Positions 34,407-42,772 of a stretch of DNA of 64,000 nucleotides are shown here, in pieces (positions within the stretch are counted from its first letter, which is position 1; the number at the start of each line of letters is the position of its first letter). Below the pieces are notes generated by a model, which did not search any database, was not told the DNA's origin, and saw only the letters and a program-made list of their open reading frames with translations. The position numbers and the translations under genes were made by a program. The stretch is from Bacillota bacterium (lineage in GTDB: Bacteria > Bacillota > Bacilli > Paenibacillales > NBRC-103111): positions 124,001 through 188,000 of the forward strand of contig JAEWGW010000011.1 in NCBI GenBank assembly GCA_023388055.1. Reading direction: 5' to 3'.

Positions 34407-35747
34407 ATGAATGGATGGAAGCGCTCTCTGGTTGTGCTGGCTTCATCAGCCGCCTTGGCGGGAACGCTGGCTGGCTGCGGCGGTACCAAAGATAATAATG
34501 CTTCAAGCAGCACAGCTCCGACCGCTGCGGCATCAGTAGCCGCAACCGCAACCGCTGCGCCAACGGCTTCGGCCCAGCCGGTTAAGCTGAGAATTATGTG
34601 GTGGGGCGCCCAGAACCGCCATGACGCCACCTTGAAGGCACTTGAGCTGTACACCAAAAATAATCCCCATGTAACCTTCGAGCCGGAGTATTCAGGTATG
34701 GACGGTTATCTGGATAAGCTGTCCACCCAGGCGGCTGCCAATAATGCCCCCGATATTGTTCAGCTTGATCCGGGCTGGACTCCCGACTGGGCTGCCCGCA
34801 AGCAGCTGGCGGAGCTGACTCCGGCGGTGGATGTAAGCAAATTCGATCCCAAGCTGATGGCAGGAGGACAAGCCGGAGGCAAACAATACGGGATTCCGCT
34901 GGGATCGGTTGCCTTCGGAATGATCTACGATAAAGCGGCCATGGATAAGCTGGCCATCAAGAACCCGGCCAACGGCTGGTCCTGGGATGATTTCTTCGCT
35001 CTGGCCAAGGATTCCAAGGCCAAGCTGCCCAGCGGCACCTACTTCACCAAGGATTACGGCGGCAATTACTTTGTTTATTCTGCCTACCAATATGCCAAGG
35101 GCAAGGGGCCTGTAGTCTCCACTGACGGTAAATTCCATGTGGATCAGGCTACGTTCCTGGAATGGACCAAGAAATTCGAGGAGCTGCGCAAGGATGGGCT
35201 GGTTCCCCCGGCTGATGTGAATGCATCGGATAAGGAGAATGATCCCAAGTTGGACCTGCTGGTAAACGGCAAGGTGCTGGTGCGTTACTGCTTCTCCAGC
35301 GGCTATGCCACCTATGACAGCCTGAAGAAGGGCGCATATGCGCTGACCACCATGCCCCGTTCCACCGAAGCAGGCGGCTGGCTGAAGCCCTCCATGTATC
35401 TGACGGTTACGGCAAGCTCCAAGAAGCAGGAGGAAGCGAAGAAGTTCGTCAACTGGTTTGTGAATGATCCCGAAGCAGCCAAGATCCTGACTACGGTCCG
35501 CGGTCTGCCTGCCAACAAGGAAATGGCCAGCCTGCTGGAGTCCAACCTGAGCGAAGCGGACAAAATTGGCCTGGGACTGCTCCGGGCGACAGAAAAGGAT
35601 GGCCAAACCTGGGATTCCACCAGCGGCTGGACCAACTTTATCGACAAGGATTGGACCCTGGTGGCAGACCAGCTGACCTTCGGCAAGATTACACCGGAGC
35701 AAGCCTTTGACCAACTGAAATCCGCATCCAAATCATACGAAAAATAA
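34407..35747 (+). CDS. CUT1 ABC transporter sugar-binding lipoprotein
   Basis: The 446-residue lipoprotein has a signal ending LAGTLAGCGG with Cys24, then an Ala/Ser/Thr-rich spacer (about 30-60) that tethers the binding domain. The family 1 fold starts VKLRIMWWGAQNRHDATL; PDIVQLDPGWTPDWAARKQL and WSWDDFFALAKDSKAKL are typical. GGAGGGG precedes ATG 34407. The matching permeases are probably those at 38966 and 39919, separated by an AraC gene and an unrecognised enzyme-like gene. It ends at a strong terminator shared with the convergent AraC gene. Confidence 0.93.
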   Translation: MNGWKRSLVVLASSAALAGTLAGCGGTKDNNASSSTAPTAAASVAATATAAPTASAQPVKLRIMWWGAQNRHDATLKALELYTKNNPHVTFEPEYSGMDGYLDKLSTQAAANNAPDIVQLDPGWTPDWAARKQLAELTPAVDVSKFDPKLMAGGQAGGKQYGIPLGSVAFGMIYDKAAMDKLAIKNPANGWSWDDFFALAKDSKAKLPSGTYFTKDYGGNYFVYSAYQYAKGKGPVVSTDGKFHVDQATFLEWTKKFEELRKDGLVPPADVNASDKENDPKLDLLVNGKVLVRYCFSSGYATYDSLKKGAYALTTMPRSTEAGGWLKPSMYLTVTASSKKQEEAKKFVNWFVNDPEAAKILTTVRGLPANKEMASLLESNLSEADKIGLGLLRATEKDGQTWDSTSGWTNFIDKDWTLVADQLTFGKITPEQAFDQLKSASKSYEK

Positions 35748-35751
35748 ACAG

Positions 35752-35788
35752 AAGCGCCGGAGCGGGTTTTTCGCTCCGGCGCTTTGTT
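35752..35788. terminator. Terminator after binding-protein gene
   Basis: AGCGCCGGAGCG pairs perfectly with CGCTCCGGCGCT over GGTTTTT, then TTGTTT follows. It lies between convergent genes. Confidence 0.93.
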
Positions 35789-35802
35789 TACTGCAGACAG
35801 TT

Positions 35803-36672
35803 TTAATGAGGTTCTCCCTCTTGTCCCTTCATTTTCCTGGCGTATTTGCCGGGAGACGTTCCGGCAAGCTTGGTGAAGCTGCGGATGAAATTGGAATAAT
35901 CCGCAAAACCGGATTGATAACATGCCTCCGACAGGCTCAGTCCTTCGCTCAGACAAGTCTTGGCCAGGGCCACCCGCCTGTCCAGAATATAGGAGCGGAG
36001 GGTCAGGCCCGTATGTTTCTTAAACTGCCTGCTGATGTAGGTGCCGTTGAGATAGAAGGCCTCGGTCAGGCTCTCCAGGCTGATATCCTCATGCAAATGG
36101 GCTTCGATGTAATCCATGGTGTTGCGCACCAGCTCCGGCATAATATCGTCGGCATGGAAGGTGGTGCTCTGGAAAACGGTATTAATCAGCACCATAAGCT
36201 GGCTGATGGCGGCATTGATACTCACATCCGCCCCGTAGGCTCCGGAATGAAGAAGCTGCTCCAGCGTACCGGTATAACCCAGGAACTGCCGCCTACGTTC
36301 ATCGTCCAGATGGACAATGTTGCTTTTTCCCTTGGGCCGGTAGTCGAAGCAGTGGGACAGGTTTGTAGCCGGGGTGGAAAGACGGTTCAAATACGATTTG
36401 TGCAGATTAATGGTGATCCGTTCGTACTCCGAATTGTCCAGGGTGTAGGAGCGGTGCATTTCCTCGGGGGTCAGGATAAGGAGATCGCCGGGGGTGAGAC
36501 AGTAGCATTGATTCTCCACATAGAAATGGACATTCCCGCGGAGAAAAAAATAAATCTCGTACGCATTATGACGGTGGTAAAAGGTTCCCTGATTGCAGGT
36601 GGTGACCCGGTGAAGATAAAGAAGCTCCCGGCCGATAGGATCATACAGAAAATCATGATCGCCGCTCATCAT
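35803..36672 (-). CDS. AraC-family transcriptional regulator with cupin N-terminus
   Basis: The 289-residue regulator has a cupin domain (FYHRHNAYEIYFFLRGNVHF, TPGDLLILTPEEMHRSYTLD) and a C-terminal AraC DNA-binding domain (SLESLTEAFYLNGTYISRQF, LSEACYQSGFADYSNFIRSF, GTSPGKYA). The start is ATG 36672 or 36669, both behind GGAGGG. The gene is divergent from the 668-residue gene at 36795 and the transporter permeases beyond it, its likely targets. FHRHNAYE-type cupins typically bind sugars. Confidence 0.9.
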   Translation of the reverse strand: MMSGDHDFLYDPIGRELLYLHRVTTCNQGTFYHRHNAYEIYFFLRGNVHFYVENQCYCLTPGDLLILTPEEMHRSYTLDNSEYERITINLHKSYLNRLSTPATNLSHCFDYRPKGKSNIVHLDDERRRQFLGYTGTLEQLLHSGAYGADVSINAAISQLMVLINTVFQSTTFHADDIMPELVRNTMDYIEAHLHEDISLESLTEAFYLNGTYISRQFKKHTGLTLRSYILDRRVALAKTCLSEGLSLSEACYQSGFADYSNFIRSFTKLAGTSPGKYARKMKGQEGEPH

Positions 36673-36794
36673 GGCCCTCCATATCTGTTCGCGCAATAAT
36701 AACTGCAAGAAGCGCAATGAAAACAGCATCAGCTTATTCTAAAATGAATTTATCTTACCACTGAATAAAGGTGGTGGCAATATTGGAGGTTATT

Positions 36795-38801
36795 ATGGAC
36801 TTGATTCTCACTGCAAGAAGCCAAGGGCAGGACCAGTCGGAATATACCGGGCTAACCGGTCACGGATTAAGCCCGTCCATTCATATTGCCGGAGGCACAG
36901 GAGGACCCCAGGATCCGTACCGTGCAGATATTACGATCCGGAATGAAGCCGGCGCTGCGTGGGCAGGGGTGATTCATGTGGAGCTGCCCTTCGCCAAAAC
37001 CAGCCCGCGTTTTTTTCTGCCTGCCTTCATGTACGGAACCAACCGCGGGGAGGCGCCTCTTCATGTGCCCAAGGAGTTCCCGCGTTTGCGGGAAGGGAAT
37101 CCGCCCCGTCCGGCTTCTCCCTGGTGGATGGTGCGAAGCGACCGGCTTTCCCATCCGGCGGCTTTTGCCTATGACAACGGTATAGTCTACGGACTTTGCG
37201 CCAGCCCTTACTTTATCCGCGGTGAAAACCGGAAGCGGCAGTGGAGGCCCGGTGAAGAGGGGGATTTTTACCAATACAACGGTTACAGCTGCTCCATCAC
37301 CAAGGGTACCGTTGGATACACGCTGGGCTACGAGAATGCTCCTTGGCTGTTCATCAAGGCAACGCTGGTCAAGGAGCGTGCACCTCTTGCTGACAATTGC
37401 TTCGGACTGGAGCCGGGTGAAGCTGTAACCTTTGAGATGCTGCTGTATGCGTATGAGGCGGAATCGGAATTAGGCGTAAATGCCGCACTTCAGGACATTT
37501 ATTACCTGTACCACCAAAATCCGCGTCAGGGGGCGGAGCCGGAAACAGCGGTTGCCGATTTGGCGGAGGCAGTGCACCATTATGCCTGGCTGCCCGAGGA
37601 AAAAAGCTACTCTGGCTTTGTCATTGAGGATGAAGCAGTCCCCGGCGGTTACAGGTACAACAAGATTTTTTCCCTAACATGGACCAATGGGCTGTCCGTG
37701 GCTGTTCCCCTTCTGATGGCGTCCCACAGACTCAAGCAGGATTCTATACGCCGTCAGGCGCTGACTTTTATTGAAGAGGTGGTGGAGCATTCCCTGAATC
37801 CCGCCACAGGGCTGCCCTTCGAAACGTACAGCAACGGCCAATGGTCCAATCATGGCTGGTGGTTTGATGGTATGCACACACCGGGCCATACCTCATATCT
37901 GGCCGGACAGGCCATGTATTATCTTCTGAAGGCTTATGAATACGAGCAGCGGCTTGCGGGGATCGTCCATGAGGACTGGCTGGCGTTCGCCACCCGGGTG
38001 CTCCAGAGGCTGGAGGGCACTCAGAATGCGGATCATGAATATCCGTATATTTTGTCCGAAAAAACCGGAGCCGGTCTGGAGTATGACGCCTTCTGCGGCA
38101 CCTGGGCCATGGCAGCGATAGCGTACTGGAGCTGGCTCACCGGAGACAGAACTCACCTGGACAGCCTGAAGCAAAGCGAGGCGCACTATTATGGTGCCTA
38201 TGTGAGGCGGATGGAGTGCTACGGAGCCCCGTTGGACGCCGATAAGGCAGTGGATTCGGAGGGGATTCTGGCGTACATCAAGGCACTGCGTTATCTGCAT
38301 GCCATAACCGGTGAGCCTGTGTATTTGGAGCATATGCAGGCTGCCTTGGATTACGAGTTTACCTTCAAATTCTGCTACAACTCCCCGGTGAAGGTTCCGC
38401 CATTAAGCACTTTAGGCTGGTCCAGCTGCGGAGGAAGTGTCACCTCCACCGCCAACCCCCATATTCATCCCATGTCCAGCAATGTGGTGGACGAGATGCT
38501 GTATTATGTGGAGCGGACCGGTGATGCTTATGTCCGGGACCGGATGCTGGATACCGCAGCCTGGGGCTGCCAAACCTACAACCGGTACGACAAAGAATTT
38601 GATTACGGCAAAAAAGGCTGGATGTCCGAACGGTTCTGCCATTCCGAAGGACTGGTAACGGAAACCTACGCCGACGGCTCTCCCGCCAGCACCTGGTTCG
38701 CCCTGATGCCTTGGGCCAGCGGTTGTATTATTGAAAGTCTGGCCGGCGATTATTGGGAGCGGTATCCGAATAGCGGGATTACCGATGAGGCTGACGCCTG
38801 A
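36795..38801 (+). CDS. Unrecognised 668-aa protein, candidate helical-barrel glycosidase
   Basis: I cannot assign a known family. There is no signal peptide. Residues 1 to about 215 are beta-rich (VIHVELPFAKTSPRFFLPAF, PAAFAYDNGIVYGLCASPYF). About 235-650 are helical with repeated aromatic and Gly-rich turns (YNKIFSLTWTNGLSVAVPLL, WWFDGMHTPGHTSYLAGQA, EYDAFCGTWAMAAIAYWSWL, SSNVVDEMLYYVERTGDAYV). This pattern, a beta-sandwich then an alpha/alpha barrel, is typical of several glycosidase and lyase clans. ATG 36795 follows TTGGAGGT. It sits between a sugar-binding lipoprotein and its permeases, so an oligosaccharide hydrolase or phosphorylase is the best guess. Confidence 0.75.
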   Translation: MDLILTARSQGQDQSEYTGLTGHGLSPSIHIAGGTGGPQDPYRADITIRNEAGAAWAGVIHVELPFAKTSPRFFLPAFMYGTNRGEAPLHVPKEFPRLREGNPPRPASPWWMVRSDRLSHPAAFAYDNGIVYGLCASPYFIRGENRKRQWRPGEEGDFYQYNGYSCSITKGTVGYTLGYENAPWLFIKATLVKERAPLADNCFGLEPGEAVTFEMLLYAYEAESELGVNAALQDIYYLYHQNPRQGAEPETAVADLAEAVHHYAWLPEEKSYSGFVIEDEAVPGGYRYNKIFSLTWTNGLSVAVPLLMASHRLKQDSIRRQALTFIEEVVEHSLNPATGLPFETYSNGQWSNHGWWFDGMHTPGHTSYLAGQAMYYLLKAYEYEQRLAGIVHEDWLAFATRVLQRLEGTQNADHEYPYILSEKTGAGLEYDAFCGTWAMAAIAYWSWLTGDRTHLDSLKQSEAHYYGAYVRRMECYGAPLDADKAVDSEGILAYIKALRYLHAITGEPVYLEHMQAALDYEFTFKFCYNSPVKVPPLSTLGWSSCGGSVTSTANPHIHPMSSNVVDEMLYYVERTGDAYVRDRMLDTAAWGCQTYNRYDKEFDYGKKGWMSERFCHSEGLVTETYADGSPASTWFALMPWASGCIIESLAGDYWERYPNSGITDEADA

Positions 38802-38824
38802 TCTACGTCTGATCCGTAAGAGGA

Positions 38825-38855
38825 AGGGCGGCCACGGCCGCTCTTTCTTTTTTTT
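38825..38855 (+). terminator. Rho-independent terminator
   Basis: AGGGCGGC pairs with GGCCGCTCT-type bases over a four-base loop, with one G-T pair, followed by TTCTTTTTTTT. It ends the 36795 gene. Confidence 0.8.
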
Positions 38856-38965
38856 CGTTAAAAAGTGAAATAATTCGATGATTTGCCTACTTTAGGAAGG
38901 GGAAGGGGGTTTATATAATGGAGCTATAAATCATGATTATGAGGAAAGTGCAGAGGTGATCTTGC

Positions 38966-39922
38966 TTGAACCAATCTACAGCCACAGCCGCCAACGCCGC
39001 TGCTGTCAAGAAGAAGCGTAAATTTCTGAACCGCTGGGAGGCGCCAGTGGCCGGGTATCTGTTTATTGCCCCTTGGCTCATCGGTTTCCTGGGTTTGACA
39101 GCGTATCCCATGTTCCTGTCTCTATATTATTCGTTTACCAATTACACGCTGCTGGAGCCGATGAAGTGGGTGGGTGTGGACAACTATACCCGGATTTTTA
39201 CGGATGATACCCGGTTCACCACCTCCGTGCGGGTCACCTTCCAATATGTGCTGGCTTCGGTGCCTCTGAAGCTGGTGGCAGCCTTATTGGTTGCGGTGGT
39301 TCTCAACAAGGCCATCCGGGGATTGTCTGTTTACCGCACGGCGATTTATTTCCCCTCGCTCATCGGCGGAAGCATTGCCGTTTCCATTCTGTGGCGCAAT
39401 ATCTTCGGAGTGGACGGAATTTTTAACGAGATTCTGGCCACCTTCGGTATTCAGGGGAGGGGATGGATCACCAGCCCCGGCACGGCGTTATGGACGCTGA
39501 TCCTTTTGACGGTGTGGCAATTCGGCTCCGCGATGGTGATTTTTTTGGCGGGACTGAAGCAGATTCCCAACGACTTGTATGAGGCTTCATCCGTGGATGG
39601 CGCTAACAAGCTTACCCAGTTCTTCAAGATTACGCTGCCCATGCTGTCGCCGATTATTTACTTCAATTTGATTATGGGCGTCATCAACTCTTTCCAGATG
39701 TTCACCTCGGCCTTCGTGATTACCAATGGCGGACCGATGAACTCCACCTACGTCTATGCGCTGTATCTGTATGAACGTGCCTTCAGCCGCTACCAGCTGG
39801 GTTATGCGTCTGCACTGGCGTGGGTGATGCTGGCAATGATCGTGGTGGTAGCCGTCATTATTGCAGGGACCTCCAGGTATTGGGTGTTCTACGAAACGGA
39901 AACAGGGAGGAAGTCCAAATGA
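38966..39922 (+). CDS. CUT1 ABC sugar transporter permease 1
   Basis: The 318-residue membrane protein has a short basic N-terminus (VKKKRKFLNRWEAPVAGYLF) and six hydrophobic segments, with the EAA loop at about residue 206 (EASSVDGANKLTQFFKITLP). It is of the MalF/UgpA type. The start is TTG 38966, behind AGAGGTGATC; no ATG fits better. The next permease starts inside its stop codon (ATGA), so the two are translationally coupled. Its binding protein is probably the lipoprotein at 34407. No ATPase is nearby. Confidence 0.93.
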   Translation: MNQSTATAANAAAVKKKRKFLNRWEAPVAGYLFIAPWLIGFLGLTAYPMFLSLYYSFTNYTLLEPMKWVGVDNYTRIFTDDTRFTTSVRVTFQYVLASVPLKLVAALLVAVVLNKAIRGLSVYRTAIYFPSLIGGSIAVSILWRNIFGVDGIFNEILATFGIQGRGWITSPGTALWTLILLTVWQFGSAMVIFLAGLKQIPNDLYEASSVDGANKLTQFFKITLPMLSPIIYFNLIMGVINSFQMFTSAFVITNGGPMNSTYVYALYLYERAFSRYQLGYASALAWVMLAMIVVVAVIIAGTSRYWVFYETETGRKSK

Positions 39923-40761
39923 CCAAAACATGGCATGCTGTCATCCGGCATACCCTCATGATTCTGTTCAGCGCCATTATGGTATATCCCTTGCTGTGGT
40001 GGGTGGGGGCTTCGCTGAAATCCAACGAGGAGCTGGGTTCGCCGGGAATTTTCCCCACGGTGCCCAAGTGGAGCAACTTTACCGACGGGTGGAAATCCGT
40101 TCCGGGACATACCTTCACCGATTTTTATCTGAATACCTTCGGCTTGGAGGCGATGGTGCTGCTGGCGACTCTGCTGTCCACCACCCTGGTGGCCTTCGGC
40201 TTTGCCAGATTGGACTTCCCCCTCAAGAAGTTCTGGTTCTCCATTCTGATGATGACGCTGATGATGCCGGGGCAGGTGCTCATTATTCCCCAGTACGCCA
40301 TGTTCCATCAGCTGGGCTGGGTGAATACCTATCTTCCCTTCGTCATTCCCCATCTGGTGGCGGCCGGTACAGGCGGAACCTTCTTCGTTTTCCTCCTGAT
40401 CCAGTTTATCCGGGGGATTCCCAAGGACCTGGATGAATCCGCCAAAATTGACGGCTGCTCCTGGTTCGGCATTTACTGGCGGGTGGTAATGCCGCTGACC
40501 ACACCGGCCATTGTATCGGTGCTGATCTTCTGCTTCCTCTGGAACTGGGACGATTTCCTCGGACATCTCCTGTACCTGAATTCCGTGGACAAATATACGG
40601 TGGGACTGGCCCTGCGAATGATCAACGACGCCCAATCCGCCCAACAGTGGGGGCAGCTGCTGGCCATGTCACTGGTTTCCATTTTGCCGGCCACAGTGGT
40701 CTTTATGTTCCTGCAGCGTTATTTTGTGGAGGGCATTGCCACAACGGGAATTAAAGGGTAA
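39919..40761 (+). CDS. CUT1 ABC sugar transporter permease 2
   Basis: The 280-residue MalG-type partner begins with ATG 39919, overlapping the upstream stop by four bases, with GGGAGGAAG before it. The first membrane segment is LMILFSAIMVYPLLWWVGAS; the EAA loop at about 173 reads ESAKIDGCSWFGIYWRVVMP; the end is FVEGIATTGIKG. With the preceding gene it forms the membrane pore of the second import system. Confidence 0.93.
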   Translation: MTKTWHAVIRHTLMILFSAIMVYPLLWWVGASLKSNEELGSPGIFPTVPKWSNFTDGWKSVPGHTFTDFYLNTFGLEAMVLLATLLSTTLVAFGFARLDFPLKKFWFSILMMTLMMPGQVLIIPQYAMFHQLGWVNTYLPFVIPHLVAAGTGGTFFVFLLIQFIRGIPKDLDESAKIDGCSWFGIYWRVVMPLTTPAIVSVLIFCFLWNWDDFLGHLLYLNSVDKYTVGLALRMINDAQSAQQWGQLLAMSLVSILPATVVFMFLQRYFVEGIATTGIKG

Positions 40762-40773
40762 GATAATCCTGGA

Positions 40774-40940
40774 TTAGGGCCTGTCTTCAAACCCGCTTGA
40801 GGTCATCTTTCACCGCCTTTTCGTCCCTTGCATCGTTACTTCCGCTTGACGTACCCCCGGTACGCCTTCGCGAAAGTGCCTTGCCATGAACCAAAATTCG
40901 GCCAAATCTGCTCCCCTCGGAGTTTGAAGCCACCACCTAG
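40774..40940. repeat. MITE-like element with 19-bp inverted ends
   Basis: TTAGGGCCTGTCTTCAAAC at 40774 and GTTTGAAGCCACCACCTAG at 40922 are inverted with 14 of 19 positions matching. The 167-bp body has no open frame and contains the palindrome GTACCCCCGGTAC. Similar ends occur at 31936-32010. It could be a small non-autonomous element or a structured RNA. Confidence 0.5.
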
Positions 40941-40948
40941 TTAACCAT

Positions 40949-40990
40949 AAACGGTAAAGCCACGAAGTCTCATTCGCAGCTTTACCGTTT
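40949..40990. other. Long-stem hairpin before sensor kinase gene
   Basis: AAACGGTAAAGC pairs perfectly with GCTTTACCGTTT over an 18-base loop, about 40 bp before the kinase ATG. It could terminate the permease operon or act as a leader structure; it lacks a long T run. Confidence 0.6.
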
Positions 40991-41025
40991 CGTGCACCTG
41001 AATCATAATCTAGGAGACTTGCTGG

Positions 41026-42765
41026 ATGACGAATCCCTTCAAGAAGTTCCGCATCGACAGCCTGTTTTTCCGCTGCTTCTCCATTCTGATGATTGTTGTG
41101 CTGGCCTGCATCATCTATGTCAGCTACAACATCTCATCCAAAACCCTGGTTGCCACCACCTCCCATTATCAGCAGCAGCTGTTGGATGAGCTCAACAACG
41201 AGATTACCACCCGGCTTGTGATGATTGAGCAGCTTTCCCTGTCCACCACTCGCGATAACGAAATGATCGCTCTTCTCCGCAACAACCAGGACGAATTTGA
41301 CCGTTACCGCAAAATTGTCAATGTCCAGAATACCCTTGCCAATCTGACCTATTCCATTCCGATTATCCAAGGCATTGATTTGTACATGGACCGTCCATTG
41401 AAGAACGAAGCCAACAGCTACATCCAATTCCAGGATATCCGGGAGCTGGACAAGGAGGGCTGGACCGGATATCTGGACAAAAGCGATTCCGCTTGGACGG
41501 CGGAGCATGAAATCCCCAGCTTTCAGGGCAATGTGCCGGTGCTGAGCTTCGGGCGGAAAATCCTGTTTAACGATACTGTGCTTGTGGGTGTGGTGGTGAT
41601 TCATGTGAAGGCTAACGAAATCCGTACTCTGCTTACCGGGCACACCAGCGGCTCCAACCGGATTATGACGGACATGAACGGCCAGGAGTTCCTCAAGGTC
41701 GGCAAAACTCTGGAGCAGATGGAGCTTAGCCAATGGGTCAATATGAAAACGGAGCAATCCGGTTATGTTCATATCAAAGGCAATTCCCGGATGAAGGATT
41801 CTCTCTTGGTGTATTCCAAGCTGGCCAACTCCAACTGGGCTCTGGTGGAGATGACCTCCTGGAGCCAGATCACCTCCGGCAGCGTCCGGCTGGCTGAGGC
41901 GATCAGCATCATTGGCGTTGCAGCGGTGCTGTTGGTATTGGCGCTGACCCTTTATCTGAGCAGACAATTTACCAAACCCATCAAAACCCTGGTGCAAGCC
42001 ATGACTTCCTATTCCCTTGGGGGCAAAAAAGTGAATCTGCCCTCCGATTACCAGAATGAGTTCGGCTATTTATTTGCAGGCTACCGGAAGCAGAATGAGC
42101 GGATTGAGGAGCTGTATGTGTCCCTGCAGCGGCGGTATGAGCAGCAGCGGAAGGCGGAGATCAAGGCTCTCCAGGCGAATATCAATCCCCACTTCCTGTA
42201 TAACATGCTCGACCAGCTGAACTGGATGGCCATTGAAGCGGGCCAAAACGAGCTGAGCCGGATTCTGGAGCTGATGGGGCAGATGTTTCGGATCGGCCTG
42301 TCCAACGGGGACAGCTTCATCACGGTGGAGAAGGAGCTGGAGCATATTACCTGCTATCTGGAGATCCAGCAGCTTCGTTGGGGGGAAGGGCTTGACTATT
42401 CCATCGAGGCCCCGCCCGAGGTGCTGGAGCTGTATATTCCCAAGCTGACGCTGCAGCCCTTTGTGGAAAATTCCATTGTGCACGGCTTTAATACCAGACT
42501 TGCAGGAAATGTGCAGATCCGGATCAGCCGCCAAGAAGAGAGACTTCAGATAGTCCTTCTGGATGACGGCATCGGGCTGAAACAAGGAGCGGAAAACCCC
42601 AAAAAACGGCATACAGGCGGTTATGGATTGCGTAATGTCAAGGATCGGATTGCCGGATACTTCGGGGACGGCTACGGTGTGGCTTTGACGGAGCGTGAAG
42701 AAGGAGGAACCCGGGCGGAGATTCTGCTGCCCTTGCTGGGAGAGCCTCCGGTGAAGGAAATGTGA
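41026..42765 (+). CDS. YesM-type sensor histidine kinase
   Basis: The 579-residue membrane kinase has membrane segments at about 17-37 and 285-305, with an extracellular sensor between them. It then has a HAMP domain (LSRQFTKPIKTLVQAM), phospho-acceptor His389 in ANINPHFLYN, an N-box (LQPFVENSIVHGF) and G-boxes (DDGIGL, GGYGLRNV). ATG 41026 follows TAGGAGA. The regulator gene follows after seven bases. It lies between the permeases and the giant GH30-type gene, so it probably senses a soluble glycan and controls both (inference). The QINPHFLYN-type box marks the family in all three kinases here. Confidence 0.94.
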   Translation: MTNPFKKFRIDSLFFRCFSILMIVVLACIIYVSYNISSKTLVATTSHYQQQLLDELNNEITTRLVMIEQLSLSTTRDNEMIALLRNNQDEFDRYRKIVNVQNTLANLTYSIPIIQGIDLYMDRPLKNEANSYIQFQDIRELDKEGWTGYLDKSDSAWTAEHEIPSFQGNVPVLSFGRKILFNDTVLVGVVVIHVKANEIRTLLTGHTSGSNRIMTDMNGQEFLKVGKTLEQMELSQWVNMKTEQSGYVHIKGNSRMKDSLLVYSKLANSNWALVEMTSWSQITSGSVRLAEAISIIGVAAVLLVLALTLYLSRQFTKPIKTLVQAMTSYSLGGKKVNLPSDYQNEFGYLFAGYRKQNERIEELYVSLQRRYEQQRKAEIKALQANINPHFLYNMLDQLNWMAIEAGQNELSRILELMGQMFRIGLSNGDSFITVEKELEHITCYLEIQQLRWGEGLDYSIEAPPEVLELYIPKLTLQPFVENSIVHGFNTRLAGNVQIRISRQEERLQIVLLDDGIGLKQGAENPKKRHTGGYGLRNVKDRIAGYFGDGYGVALTEREEGGTRAEILLPLLGEPPVKEM

Positions 42766-42772
42766 GGAGGGA

